Origin: Nitrospinota bacterium
Lineage (GTDB): Bacteria; Nitrospinota_A; UBA7883; JACRLM01
Reading direction: 5' to 3'
DNA: 64,000 bases
NCBI GenBank assembly: GCA_016208975.1
Contig: JACQXA010000004.1
Location: 931,015 to 995,014 of the forward strand
Both the position numbers and the translations under genes were made by a program. The notes below the pieces were generated by a model. That model saw only the letters and a list, made by a program, of their open reading frames with translations. It was not told where the DNA came from and ran no database searches. This document shows, in pieces, positions 40,923 through 53,447 of this stretch; positions within the stretch are counted from its first letter, which is position 1, and the number at the start of each line of letters is the position of its first letter.

Positions 40923-42065
40923 TCACCTGCCGTTCAGCGCTTCCTTAAGCGAGACTGATACATATTCAATCTCCGCGGGTTTTAACGTGGGGTAGAAGGG
41001 AAGCGTGATGGTTTTGCGCCCGATGGCCTCGGCCACGGGGAACATGCCCTTGTGGAACCCGAAGTTCTTTTGATAAAAGCCCATCAGGTGGATGGGCTTG
41101 AAATGGACCGACACGCCGATGCCACGGGCGGCCAAGCCAGCCAACGCCACGTCCCGTTTTCTTTCTGGAACCCACACCGTGAAAAGGTGCATTGCGGACC
41201 GGGATCCGGGCGATATGGTCGGAAACCCCACTCCCTGAGCCCCTTCCAGCTTCTTTAAATATGTTTTCCAGAGCCGCGCCCGTTTTTGAAGGTTGTCCTC
41301 CACCCTGTCCAGCTGGTTCAGCAGAAGTGCCGCCTGGATGTTGGACATGTTGTATTTCCAGCCATACTCTTTCATGTCGTACTGGCTGAAGGTGACACCG
41401 TACCTTTTAGCCGCGTCTTTGGTCATCCCATGGGCTCGGGTGCGCAATAGTATGTCCCGGACCTTTTTGGACTTCACCACCAAGGCTCCCCCCTCGCCGC
41501 AAGTTACGTTTTTCGTGGCGTAGAATGAAAACGCCGCCGCGTCCGCCAGCTGGCCCGGGCCGTACCCGTCCCGTTTTCCTTCCAGGGCGTGGGCCGCGTC
41601 TTCCACTATCTTCAGTTTCCGTCCTTTTGCTATGGAGGCGATGGCGCGCATGTCGCAAAGCTGGCCGTATAAATGGACCGGGATGATGGCCCGGGTGCGT
41701 TTTGTGATGGCTTTTTCAATTTGCGCGGGGTCTATGTTACCGGTATCCGGCTCCACGTCGGCGAACACCGGTTTGGCCCCGGCGTGCAATATGGCGTTGG
41801 CCGTGGCGATGAACGACATGGGGGTGGTTATAACCTCATCCCCCCTGCCCACGCCCAAAGCCTCCAGGGCCAGGTGGAGGGCCGCCGTGGCGCTGGTGAC
41901 CCCCACGGCGTACGGGGCGCCCATGTGCCGCGCCAGTTTTTCCTCGAAAACCGCCACTTCGGAGCCGGTGGATATGAAAAGCCCCCTAAGGGTTTTATCC
42001 AGCGCCCGCCGGTCCACCGGTGTTATGTTGTGACGGCAGAACTCCACTTTCATATAATCGCTCAT
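40923..42065 (-). CDS. DegT/DnrJ/EryC1/StrS-family sugar aminotransferase
   Basis: 380 residues. PLP-dependent fold type I: TSATAALHLALEALGVGRGD, VEDAAHALEG and AFSFYATKNVTCGEGGA, where the lysine binds PLP. These enzymes aminate keto-sugars for surface glycans or nonulosonic acids (PseC/ArnB-like). No dehydratase is adjacent, so the product is open. Divergent from bioH with 39 bp between them. Confidence 0.85.
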   Translation of the reverse strand: MSDYMKVEFCRHNITPVDRRALDKTLRGLFISTGSEVAVFEEKLARHMGAPYAVGVTSATAALHLALEALGVGRGDEVITTPMSFIATANAILHAGAKPVFADVEPDTGNIDPAQIEKAITKRTRAIIPVHLYGQLCDMRAIASIAKGRKLKIVEDAAHALEGKRDGYGPGQLADAAAFSFYATKNVTCGEGGALVVKSKKVRDILLRTRAHGMTKDAAKRYGVTFSQYDMKEYGWKYNMSNIQAALLLNQLDRVEDNLQKRARLWKTYLKKLEGAQGVGFPTISPGSRSAMHLFTVWVPERKRDVALAGLAARGIGVSVHFKPIHLMGFYQKNFGFHKGMFPVAEAIGRKTITLPFYPTLKPAEIEYVSVSLKEALNGR

Positions 42066-42104
42066 TAAATACTTTATCGAATCATAACAGGGTTTTCTTT
42101 AAAC

Positions 42105-42905
42105 ATGGTTTGGACAAAAGGGGATGGCCCCGGCAAACGCCATAATATATTAATGCTCCATGGATGGGGAGGCACAAACCTGTCTTTGGCTCCCCTCAAG
42201 GAGGCGCTGGGGCCTGCATTCAATGCAATAACGCCGGACTTCCCCGGGTATGGGGAGAACCATTCCGGCCCGGGCCCATATACATTCGAAAGGTATCGCG
42301 CTTTCATCCGCGAAACTGTTTTGAAAGAGGGGCCGGATAGTTTCCATCTCTTGGGCTGGTCCATGGGAGGCGCCGTGGCGGCCTCGTATTGTCTTGAAGG
42401 TATCACGCCTCAACCCAGGTCGTTAATCCTTCTGGACGCTACACCCCGGTTCGTGTGCCCGGAGAAAAACCTGGGGATAGGGCAACATCCGGCGGCGGTG
42501 ATGAAACTGGAAAGGATGATACGGGAGAATCCGGAAACCGGCCTTGAGGATTTCATAAGCCGTATTTTCAAAGCCGGGGAAGAGATACCCGAAGAGAATA
42601 GGACGATGATAGAGCGGCATTTGAAAGGTGTGCCTTTCCCGCCGGGTAAACAGGCGCTAGTGGAAAGTTTGAAAGAGCTGGCGCGCGCCGATCTTCTTGC
42701 ATATGAAAAGCGGCTGGGCTTGCCCGTGTTGATAATATATGGCGCCATTGATAAAATTACCCCTAGTGGCGGGCAGAGGCTGTGGACCTGCCTGTTTGAA
42801 AACATCACGGAAGCCCCGGTATCTTCCGCCGGGCATGCCCCGCACCTCACCAGGACGGGCGAAGTGGCCGGGCTGGTGACCGATTTTCTTGATTCGTTGG
42901 AGTGA
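42105..42905 (+). CDS. bioH: Pimeloyl-ACP methyl ester carboxylesterase
   Basis: 266 residues. Alpha/beta hydrolase with LMLHGWGGTNLS, nucleophile GWSMGGAVA, acid in YGAIDKITP and base in SAGHAPH. GWSMGG and the location next to bioC support BioH, which frees pimeloyl-ACP from its methyl ester. bioC begins 6 nt later, so they are co-transcribed. Confidence 0.85.
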   Translation: MVWTKGDGPGKRHNILMLHGWGGTNLSLAPLKEALGPAFNAITPDFPGYGENHSGPGPYTFERYRAFIRETVLKEGPDSFHLLGWSMGGAVAASYCLEGITPQPRSLILLDATPRFVCPEKNLGIGQHPAAVMKLERMIRENPETGLEDFISRIFKAGEEIPEENRTMIERHLKGVPFPPGKQALVESLKELARADLLAYEKRLGLPVLIIYGAIDKITPSGGQRLWTCLFENITEAPVSSAGHAPHLTRTGEVAGLVTDFLDSLE

Positions 42906-42911
42906 CTGTCC

Positions 42912-45814
<2,903 letters not shown>

Positions 45815-45817
45815 TAA

Positions 45818-46264
45818 ATGGGCAGGATACTGGCCCTTGACCTGGGCGAAAGGCGCACCGGCGCGGCGGTGAGCGACGAGCTGGGGTACACCGCCCAGCC
45901 TGCCGGTATGTGGGAGCGGGTGGGTTACAAGGACGATCTGGCCGGTGTTAAAAAACTGATGGCGGAATACCAGATAGAACGCATAGTGGTGGGGCATCCT
46001 CTGAACATGGATGGAACCCGTGGAGAACGGGCCATGGCCTGTGAAAGGATCGCCGAAAAGCTTAAAAAAGATTTGGGGATAGAAGTTTCCCTGTGGGACG
46101 AGCGGATGACCACCATGGGCGCCGAACGGATGATGATAGACGCCGGGGTGCGCCGGGATAAAAGAAAAAAGGTGATAGACCAGATGGCCGCGCAACTTAT
46201 CCTCTCCGGCTGGCTTACCGCCCGGCCAGACAAAAAACCGGGAAAGGATGTTTCCGGAGAATGA
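45818..46264 (+). CDS. ruvX: Putative pre-16S rRNA nuclease / RuvX (YqgF)
   Basis: 148 residues. LALDLGERRTGAAVSD, IVVGHPLNMDG and LWDERMTTMGAERMM give the RNase H-like aspartates and glutamate. Involved in 16S rRNA 5'-end maturation. It overlaps mltG (ATGA). Confidence 0.9.
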   Translation: MGRILALDLGERRTGAAVSDELGYTAQPAGMWERVGYKDDLAGVKKLMAEYQIERIVVGHPLNMDGTRGERAMACERIAEKLKKDLGIEVSLWDERMTTMGAERMMIDAGVRRDKRKKVIDQMAAQLILSGWLTARPDKKPGKDVSGE

Positions 46265-47244
46265 ACAAGGCCGGGTTTTTCGGGCTAATAGCCCTCGCCA
46301 TCTTCGCGGTGATTTTTTATGAGGAGGGGGTTTCCACCCCGAACGCCGGCGAAGGTGAGGCGGTGGTGGAGATTCGCAAAGGTGAGTCGGTGAAAACCAT
46401 AGCCACCGCCCTGGAAAAGGCCGGGGTCATTTCCAGCCCGGCGCTATTCCGGCTGGAATCGCGGCTTGCGGGGACATCGGGTAAACTGCGGGCGGGTGAA
46501 TACCTTTTGAGGCGAGACCAGTCCATACGGCAGACCATTCTGGCGCTGGTGGAAGGGAAAAGCATGCTACGCAAGATAACCATCCCCGAAGGGCTCAGCG
46601 TCCGGCAGATAGCCCAGCTGTTGGAAAAAGAGGGGGTGGCTTCCGCCAAGGATTTCGAACAGGCGGCCATGAACCCGGAGTTGCTGAAAAAGCATAACGT
46701 GCCCGCGGTATCGGCCGAAGGGTACCTTTTCCCGGACACGTACCATTTTGTGAAAAACACTTCCGCCGGTATGGTGGCCGGAGTAATGGTGGAAACGTTC
46801 TTCGAGAAGATACCCACAGCCTTGCCAGAAACAGTATGGAAAGACCCGGAGAAGCTTCACAAGACGCTGACCTTGGCTTCCATCATAGAAAAGGAGACCG
46901 GCGCGGACGCCGAAAGAAGCATGGTGGCGGCGGTTTTCATGAACCGGCTGGAAATGGGGATGCCCTTGCAGTCCGACCCCACGGTGATATACGCAATCCC
47001 GGATTTCGACGGGGACATCAGGAAGAAAGACCTGCGGCATGACTCGCCATACAACACATATACCCGCCGTGGTTTGCCGCCGGGGCCCATTGCAAATCCC
47101 GGCCTGGCCAGTTTACAGGCCGTTTTAAATCCGGCGCCGGGGGGGTATCTTTATTTTGTTTCTAAAAATGACGGGACCCATAAGTTCTCCGAAACGCTCG
47201 ATGAGCATAATTCGGCGGTGCGCAAATACCAGTTGGCTAAGTAG
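46261..47244 (+). CDS. mltG: Endolytic murein transglycosylase
   Basis: 327 residues. One N-terminal membrane helix (GFFGLIALAIFAVIFY), then a LysM-like subdomain and the YceG catalytic domain with the key glutamate in LASIIEKETG and SDPTVIYAIPDF, YNTYTRRGLPPGPIANPG. It cleaves nascent glycan strands inside the chain. ruvX-mltG adjacency is common. Confidence 0.93.
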   Translation: MNKAGFFGLIALAIFAVIFYEEGVSTPNAGEGEAVVEIRKGESVKTIATALEKAGVISSPALFRLESRLAGTSGKLRAGEYLLRRDQSIRQTILALVEGKSMLRKITIPEGLSVRQIAQLLEKEGVASAKDFEQAAMNPELLKKHNVPAVSAEGYLFPDTYHFVKNTSAGMVAGVMVETFFEKIPTALPETVWKDPEKLHKTLTLASIIEKETGADAERSMVAAVFMNRLEMGMPLQSDPTVIYAIPDFDGDIRKKDLRHDSPYNTYTRRGLPPGPIANPGLASLQAVLNPAPGGYLYFVSKNDGTHKFSETLDEHNSAVRKYQLAK

Positions 47245-47290
47245 AACCCCGGTGTAAAATAGTTTACTGTCATCATTTTCATAATCCCCT

Positions 47291-48421
47291 ATGGCGAATA
47301 TCCTTGTAGTTGACGACATCGAAGACAACGTTTTCCTCCTGCGGCTTATTTTGGAAAAACTGGGCCACAGCGTCATCCCCGCGTATAACGGGCTGGAAGC
47401 CCTTGGCGTGGCCATGAAGGGAGGGGTGGACCTGGTCCTGCTGGACGTGATGATGCCGGTGATGAACGGGCTGGAAGCCGCCGCGCGCTTGAAAGGCTCC
47501 GAGGTTACAAGGCACATCCCCATAATCCTGCTCACGGCGAAGAAGAACGACGTTAAGGACATCGTGGAAGGGCTGGCCGCCGGGGCCAACGAGTACATCA
47601 CCAAACCCTTCCATGAAACGGAGCTGGTGGCCCGGGTAAATTCCATGCTCCAGATGAAAGCGTTGTATGATGAAGTATCATCCGCCCGAACCCTCATGAT
47701 GGAGGAACTGCGTATGGCCCAGGCGGTCCAACAGTCTTTATTGCCCTCGAAATTCCCCTGCTCAGACAGGGTGAAATACGCCGCCAAATATGAGGCCACT
47801 TCGTCGCTGGGTGGGGATTTCTACGATTTTATCGATTACGGCTCGGGCCGCGTGGGGCTTGTGTTGGCGGACGTGTCGGGCCATGGGCCGTCGGCGGCGC
47901 TGATCGTGTCTATGATAAAGGCCATCCTCGGCGCCGTGGAAGACAAAGACGGCTCGCCGAAAGCTGTGCTGGAGAAGCTGAACGAAACCCTTCTTAAAAT
48001 GATTCCCGAGGAGCGGTTTGTGACCATCTTCTACGGGATTCTGGACTCCAGGTCCGGAAGGCTGGTTTATTCCCGCGGGGGGCATCCGCACCCGATGGTG
48101 CTAAGAAAAAAGGATAAGGCGGTGGTTCCGCTGGACGCTCCCGGAGACATAGTGGGCATGTTCGAGACGATATACATGGACGAGGTTGAAATAACCCTGG
48201 AGAAGGGGGACAGGCTGTTAGCCTATTCCGATGGGCTGGTGGAGGCCATGAACGCCGGAGGAGACCAGTACGGGGTGGCCAACCTGGTAAATCACATAAA
48301 ATCCAGCTGGAGCATGGATGGCGATGCGCTGGTGAACGGCATCTTCGATGGCGTGCGGGAATTCCTGGCCGGGGAACCCATCACCGATGACGCGGCGCTT
48401 TTCGTAGTGGAGATGATGTGA
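47291..48421 (+). CDS. Response regulator with SpoIIE/RsbU-type phosphatase output
   Basis: 376 residues. Receiver domain (about 1-120) with phospho-acceptor in VLLDVMMPVMN and the lysine in ITKPFHETELV; a helical linker; then a PP2C SpoIIE domain (about 170-375) with SLGGDFYDFI, VLADVSGHGPSAAL and DRLLAYSDGLVEAM. This architecture usually controls anti-sigma antagonists. No partner kinase or anti-sigma gene is adjacent. Its stop overlaps the GTG of the next gene. Confidence 0.88.
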   Translation: MANILVVDDIEDNVFLLRLILEKLGHSVIPAYNGLEALGVAMKGGVDLVLLDVMMPVMNGLEAAARLKGSEVTRHIPIILLTAKKNDVKDIVEGLAAGANEYITKPFHETELVARVNSMLQMKALYDEVSSARTLMMEELRMAQAVQQSLLPSKFPCSDRVKYAAKYEATSSLGGDFYDFIDYGSGRVGLVLADVSGHGPSAALIVSMIKAILGAVEDKDGSPKAVLEKLNETLLKMIPEERFVTIFYGILDSRSGRLVYSRGGHPHPMVLRKKDKAVVPLDAPGDIVGMFETIYMDEVEITLEKGDRLLAYSDGLVEAMNAGGDQYGVANLVNHIKSSWSMDGDALVNGIFDGVREFLAGEPITDDAALFVVEMM

Positions 48422-49341
48422 CGCCCCGCCCGGGTCCCGGCGCCGCTTCGCGCATCACCGGCGTGCCGGGGGTGCATGTGGGCCACTGGGGTTCCGCCCA
48501 GTTCCATACCGGATGCACGGTGGTGATATTCGACAAACAGTCCACCGCCTCTTGCCATGTGGCTGGCGGGGCGCCTGGCTCGCAGGAAACAGACCTGTTA
48601 GACCCTTCTTGCCTTGTGGGCGGGGTGGACGCCATTCTGCTCACCGGAGGTTCGGCCTTCGGGCTGGCCGCCGCTGATGGGGTGCGGCGTTATCTGCTGG
48701 AGCGCGGCCGTGGGTTTGACGCGGTGGGATACAAAGTGCCCATTGTGCCCGCCGCGGTGATTTTTGATCTGGCCGTAAGCGGCGGCGTTAAAAAACCCGG
48801 ACCGGAGGAAGGGTATCTTGCGTGCGTGGATTCCGAGCGCTTTTCGGACCAGGAAGGGCGCGTGGGCGTTGGGGCTGGCGCCAGCGTGGGAAAATACATG
48901 GGGCAGGACAAAAGAAGTCCCGGCGGGCTGGCGTCCTGTTCGGTTCCATTGCCCGGCGGGGCCATGATCGGGGCGCTGATGGTGGCTAACTGTTACGGGG
49001 CCGTAATTAATCCGGCTGATGGCCAGCCGGTGTCCGGCCCCATAGGGGCCGATGGAAAGCATATCCCGTATCTTGAATGTGAACCCGCCCCAGTCACTTT
49101 CGGCTCCACCGCCATAGGCGTTGTGGCCACCGATTGCAAACTGTCCAAGGCGGACGCCAAGAGGGTGGCCATCATGGCCCACGACGGGCTGGCCCGGGCC
49201 GTCTCGCCATCCCATACCCCTTATGACGGCGACCTGATTTTCGTCGTCTCCACCGGGGATAAGGAGGGGGACATCACCCGGCTTGGCGCCTGGGCGGCGC
49301 GGCTTGTGGAAGAGTGCATCGTGGCCGCCGCCCTGGGATGA
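48418..49341 (+). CDS. P1 (S58/DmpA) family peptidase
   Basis: 307 residues from GTG 48418, overlapping the phosphatase stop. ITGVPGVHVGHW and GGVDAILLTGGSAFGLAAADGV are typical, and GSTAIGVVAT marks the expected autocleavage and nucleophile region. DmpA-like enzymes are N-terminal nucleophile aminopeptidases, some acting on D-amino acids or beta-peptides. The usual NTTxGVVAT is here GSTAIGVVAT, so activity is likely but unproven. Confidence 0.85.
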   Translation: MTPRPGPGAASRITGVPGVHVGHWGSAQFHTGCTVVIFDKQSTASCHVAGGAPGSQETDLLDPSCLVGGVDAILLTGGSAFGLAAADGVRRYLLERGRGFDAVGYKVPIVPAAVIFDLAVSGGVKKPGPEEGYLACVDSERFSDQEGRVGVGAGASVGKYMGQDKRSPGGLASCSVPLPGGAMIGALMVANCYGAVINPADGQPVSGPIGADGKHIPYLECEPAPVTFGSTAIGVVATDCKLSKADAKRVAIMAHDGLARAVSPSHTPYDGDLIFVVSTGDKEGDITRLGAWAARLVEECIVAAALG

Positions 49342-49420
49342 AGCGGCGCCCGCCTTGCCTTGCGCCTTCGCTATGAAGTAAGATTGACCGCCAATTGCCC
49401 GTAACTAACGATAGAGGCCA

Positions 49421-50371
49421 ATGACCGATAGCCCCAGGATTTCCCTCGTGGTTCCCATATACAACGAGGAGGACAATATAGAGCCTTTCATGGCGGAAGT
49501 TGTCTCCGTTCTCGAACGCCTTGAAGGCGGATTCGAGATTGTGGCCGTGGACGACGGCTCCAAAGACGGCACCTACGAAAAGCTCGTGGCGCTTCATAAG
49601 AAAGACAGGCGCATCCGGGTGATAAAGTTCCGGGGCAATTTCGGGCAGACCGCCGCTTTCGCCGCCGGGTTCGACCATGCCCGGGGTGAAATAATCATCA
49701 CCATAGACGCCGACCTGCAGAACGACCCGAAAGACATCCCCGCCATGGTGGCCAAACTGGAGGAGGGGTTCGACATTGTGGCGGGGTGGCGCAAGGACAG
49801 GAAAGACAAGTTTGTAAGCCGCCGTCTTCCTTCGATAATCGCCAACCGCATAATCTCCAGCACCACAAACGTGCATCTGCACGATTACGGGTGTTCCCTG
49901 AAAGTTTTCCGCCGCGAGGTGATAAAGAACATAAAACTTTACGGCGAAATGCACCGGTTCATCCCGGCCATAGCCTCGTGGATGGGGGTGAGCGTGGCGG
50001 AAATGCCGGTGAACCACCGCCCCCGGGTGGCGGGCAAGTCCAAATACGGCATCGGCAGGACCATCAGGGTTTTGCTGGACCTTTTAACGGTGAAGTTCCT
50101 GCTGAGTTACTCCACCAGGCCAATCCAGATTTTCGGCCTTATCGGAATGATTTCCGGCCTGATGGGTTTTCTTATAGCCCTGTGGGTGACGTACCAGCGG
50201 CTTTTTATGGACATCCCGCTTTCCAACCGGCCCATCCTGCAACTGGCCATCCTGCTGATCTTCATCGGGGTCCAGTTCGTTTCCATGGGGCTGTTGGCGG
50301 AACTGCAGTCGCGCACCTATCACGAGTCACAAGGGAAAGCCATCTATGTCATCAAGGAAACGCTGGGCTAG
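49421..50371 (+). CDS. Family 2 glycosyltransferase (polyprenyl-phosphate type)
   Basis: 316 residues. SLVVPIYNEEDNIEPF, VDDGSKDGT and TIDADLQNDPKDIP are GT-A motifs; two C-terminal membrane helices (FGLIGMISGLMGFLIALWV and LAILLIFIGVQFVSMGLL) fit the DPM1/ArnC group that loads sugar onto undecaprenyl phosphate. First gene of a polysaccharide run. Confidence 0.9.
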   Translation: MTDSPRISLVVPIYNEEDNIEPFMAEVVSVLERLEGGFEIVAVDDGSKDGTYEKLVALHKKDRRIRVIKFRGNFGQTAAFAAGFDHARGEIIITIDADLQNDPKDIPAMVAKLEEGFDIVAGWRKDRKDKFVSRRLPSIIANRIISSTTNVHLHDYGCSLKVFRREVIKNIKLYGEMHRFIPAIASWMGVSVAEMPVNHRPRVAGKSKYGIGRTIRVLLDLLTVKFLLSYSTRPIQIFGLIGMISGLMGFLIALWVTYQRLFMDIPLSNRPILQLAILLIFIGVQFVSMGLLAELQSRTYHESQGKAIYVIKETLG

Positions 50372-50395
50372 CCGCCTGCGGCTGATGGTCTGGCG

Positions 50396-51640
50396 ATGCT
50401 CCTTGTGAACAGGGTCACCAGAAACCTGGCATTCAAAGCGCTCACGGAAATCTTCAGCCGGGCGCTCTCTTTCTTCTTTTACATGGCCATGGCCCGGTGG
50501 CTGGGCGCCGAGCCTTTCGGACTGTTCTCCACGTTAAACTCCCTGGCGGCCATCGCCGTGTTCCTGGTGGATCCGGGCCTGAACCTGTTATTGGTCCGCA
50601 ACGGGGCCAGGTCTCCCGAATACCTGGAACAGGCCGCCGGCGCGGCGTTAAAACTGAAACTTATCCTTTCAGCCCTCACAATAACCCTGCTTATCCTGTA
50701 CGGCATGGCCGCCGGGTACGAAGGGGGCCACATGGCCCTGCTGGCCCTTATGGGTGTTTACATGGCCGGGTTTTCCCTTATGGAATACGCCGGGGCGCTT
50801 TTCCAGGCGCGGCAGGAACTGCACGTGGAAACTTTCCTGCTGACCATCGGCAAGGTGGCGGTGACGGCGCTGGCCATAGTCTCCATGTACCTGGGGGCGG
50901 GGCTGGGCCCCACCCTGGCGGTGATGGCCACGGCCCAGCTGGCCGCCGTGGCATGGGGGTTCACCTGGGCCATGGGCCGGGGCATAAAGCTGGGCGGCGG
51001 ATGGGACCTTTCGCTGTGGGGCTACATGCTGAAAGAATCGGCCCCGCTGGCGGCGGTGACGTTTTTGACCATAGCCTTCTACCGGCTGGACGTGGCCATG
51101 GCGCCCCTTCTGGGGTTGACCCTGGCCGACGTGGGGTATTACTCGGCTGGCATAAAAATACTGGATGTGTGGCTTGCCGCGCCTACGCTTATTTACTCCG
51201 CGGTTTTCCCGGCCCTGTCGGAGCTTGCCGGGCGGGACAGGGCCGCGTTCCGCTCCTGGGCGTGGCGTTCGGCCATGCTGGTGGGTCTGCTTGGGGTAAT
51301 CGGGGCTTCGGCCGGTGTTGCGCTGGCGGGGGATATCGTCCGTCTCATTTATACGGAATCGTTCGAACCGGCCATAAGCTCCTTGCGGTGGCTATTGGTG
51401 GCGTCGGTGGCCATGTTCTTGCGACATGCGCTGATGATGGCGTTCATCATAGACGGCAAGGCCAGAATAGCCGCCCGGCTTCTTTCGGGGGCCATAGTGA
51501 TAAATATCCTGCTCAACATCTTTCTGGCCCCGGCGTTTTCGGGAACCGGAATGGCTCTGGCGAAACTCATTTGCGACGGAGCCCTTTGCGCGGGTTTTGC
51601 GTACCTGTGGCTTTCCGCCGGGAAAGAAGAGGCGGCATGA
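50396..51640 (+). CDS. Oligosaccharide/polysaccharide flippase (Wzx-like)
   Basis: 414 residues with about 12 hydrophobic helices and the N-terminal FFYMAMARWLGAEPFGLFS typical of RfbX/Wzx-type MATE-fold exporters. Should flip lipid-linked oligosaccharides to the periplasm. Stop overlaps the next ATG by 4 nt. Confidence 0.87.
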   Translation: MLLVNRVTRNLAFKALTEIFSRALSFFFYMAMARWLGAEPFGLFSTLNSLAAIAVFLVDPGLNLLLVRNGARSPEYLEQAAGAALKLKLILSALTITLLILYGMAAGYEGGHMALLALMGVYMAGFSLMEYAGALFQARQELHVETFLLTIGKVAVTALAIVSMYLGAGLGPTLAVMATAQLAAVAWGFTWAMGRGIKLGGGWDLSLWGYMLKESAPLAAVTFLTIAFYRLDVAMAPLLGLTLADVGYYSAGIKILDVWLAAPTLIYSAVFPALSELAGRDRAAFRSWAWRSAMLVGLLGVIGASAGVALAGDIVRLIYTESFEPAISSLRWLLVASVAMFLRHALMMAFIIDGKARIAARLLSGAIVINILLNIFLAPAFSGTGMALAKLICDGALCAGFAYLWLSAGKEEAA

Positions 51641-52176
51641 GCCTGAAACCCGCGCTGGACCTGGGATGCGGCCGGGCCAAAAGACCCGGCGCCATTGGTA
51701 TGGACAAACATGGCCGCACTATGGCCGACGTGGTGGCCGACATGGACGCGCCCCATTTGCCTTTCGCCGACGGGTCGTTCGGCTCGGTGTATCTGACGGA
51801 CTCGCTGGAGCACGCCGGCGACGTATGGGCGCTTATGGCGGAGGTGGAGCGGATTCTTGAGGATGGGGGCGAGGTTTTCGTGAGGGTGCCCCATTTCTCG
51901 TCGCTCCACGCTTTTTCAGACTTTACGCACAGGCATTTTTTCTCCTACGAGTCCATAGCCGGCCTTACGGGCGCAAGGGAGGTTTACGGCCATTACCAGC
52001 GGAGCGGGTTTGAGCTGAAAAGCGCCAGGATATTGATGTGGCGCGCCTGGCGGGTGATGGGGCTGGAGTGGCTTTTTAACAAGGTTCCCGGCGTTTACGA
52101 GAAGCTTTTCGCCTTCAGGTTCCCCGCGATGGCGCTGGAATTTTGTTTGACTAAACGGGGTAAATCGTATATTTAA
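51637..52176 (+). CDS. SAM-dependent methyltransferase (type 11)
   Basis: 179 residues; a much longer open frame upstream in the same phase is a shadow of the flippase. ALDLGCGRAKRPGAIG is the SAM site, followed by LTDSLEHAGD and VPHFSSLHAFSDFTHRH. Similar small methyltransferases act on sugars or lipids in O-antigen clusters. Confidence 0.8.
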   Translation: MSLKPALDLGCGRAKRPGAIGMDKHGRTMADVVADMDAPHLPFADGSFGSVYLTDSLEHAGDVWALMAEVERILEDGGEVFVRVPHFSSLHAFSDFTHRHFFSYESIAGLTGAREVYGHYQRSGFELKSARILMWRAWRVMGLEWLFNKVPGVYEKLFAFRFPAMALEFCLTKRGKSYI

Positions 52177-52305
52177 TCAAGTGTCCATCAGGTGTTCAAT
52201 TCATCCGATTAAAAGCAAGCCACGGCAATTAAAACCAGTTTCTTGAAACTTGGCGTCACTCCGGGGACATGGCGGCACTGTTGGTGAGACGCGGGGGAAT
52301 AAAAT

Positions 52306-53433
52306 TTGAATATAGCCATTGATATTCGCACGATTAATAAACCCAGGTCGGGTGTTGGCTATTACGTAACAAATTTGATCAAAAAGCTTCAGGACATAGA
52401 CCTGGAGAACAATTACTGCCTCATCTCCAACAACGGCGAATACGAGCATACTTTCCGGCAACAGCCCAATTTCGAGAACCACCGCACATGGGTTTCCAAT
52501 GAAAACCATTTAATCGGGGATTTTTGGGAAAATTTCTGTTTGCCGTCGGTCCTGAAAAAAAAGGGGGTGGACGTGTTCCACGGCCCGGCATTCATGGTGC
52601 CGCTGAAAAAATACCCCAAAACCGTGGTTACCATCCACGACATCGTGTCGTTCATAATGCCCGACACCATCCCAAGAAAATACGCCTTTTACATGCGTAT
52701 GCTCATAAGCCTTGTGGCCCGGAGGGCGGACAGGATCATATCGGTGTCCGAGTCCACCAAGAAGGACCTTATGGAGTGGCTCAGGGTTCCCGAAAACAAA
52801 ATATCGGTGGTGCACCAGGCGGTGAGCGACCGGTTTCGACCCCCGGCTCCCGGCGAGGACAGCCTGCGGGGTTTGCGGGAAAAATTCGGCATCCGCGGCA
52901 AATACATGCTTTTCGTTGGCAACCTGGAGCCGCGCAAGAACCTTACCCGGCTCATGGAAGCCTTCGCTTCCTCCAAAAACAGGCTGGGGGACGATTATCA
53001 GCTTGTGATATGCGGCAAAAAGGGCTGGTTGTATAACGACATTCTGAACGCCTGCGACCAGCTTAAGGGCGCCAACGACATCGTTATTACAAACTACGCC
53101 AGCGAAGATGACCTGCTCCACCTTTACCAGAACTCAGACATGTTCGTTTTCCCTACCCGTTACGAGGGGTTCGGCCTGCCGGTGCTGGAGGCCATGGCCT
53201 GCGGGGCGCCGGTGATAACCTCCAACATTTCCTCTTTGCCCGAAATCGCCGGAGACGCGGCCCTGCTGATAGACCCTTTGAGCGTGGATGAAATAAGCCG
53301 GGCCATGATAAAGCTTTCCAACAATCCCGGCCTCCGGGCGGAGATGAGGGAAAAAGGCTTTAAACAGGCCGCCAAATTCTCATGGATGGACACCGCCAGG
53401 CAAACCCTGGAAGTCTATCGCTCCATAGCCTGA
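52306..53433 (+). CDS. Family 4 (GT-B) glycosyltransferase
   Basis: 375 residues from TTG 52306 with GGGGGA 8 nt upstream. Donor-site motifs FVGNLEPRKNL, PTRYEGFGLPVLEAMACG and PVITSNISSLPEIAGDAA are those of mannosyl/glucosyltransferases. Continues the polysaccharide run after a 129-bp gap holding no recognised gene. Confidence 0.9.
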   Translation: MNIAIDIRTINKPRSGVGYYVTNLIKKLQDIDLENNYCLISNNGEYEHTFRQQPNFENHRTWVSNENHLIGDFWENFCLPSVLKKKGVDVFHGPAFMVPLKKYPKTVVTIHDIVSFIMPDTIPRKYAFYMRMLISLVARRADRIISVSESTKKDLMEWLRVPENKISVVHQAVSDRFRPPAPGEDSLRGLREKFGIRGKYMLFVGNLEPRKNLTRLMEAFASSKNRLGDDYQLVICGKKGWLYNDILNACDQLKGANDIVITNYASEDDLLHLYQNSDMFVFPTRYEGFGLPVLEAMACGAPVITSNISSLPEIAGDAALLIDPLSVDEISRAMIKLSNNPGLRAEMREKGFKQAAKFSWMDTARQTLEVYRSIA

Positions 53434-53447
53434 CTTCCATCCCCCCC

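Noticed and set aside
50497-51636. Long open frame fused upstream of the methyltransferase at 51637
   Set aside because: It is a shadow of the flippase gene in another frame; the methyltransferase has its own ATG overlapping the flippase stop.
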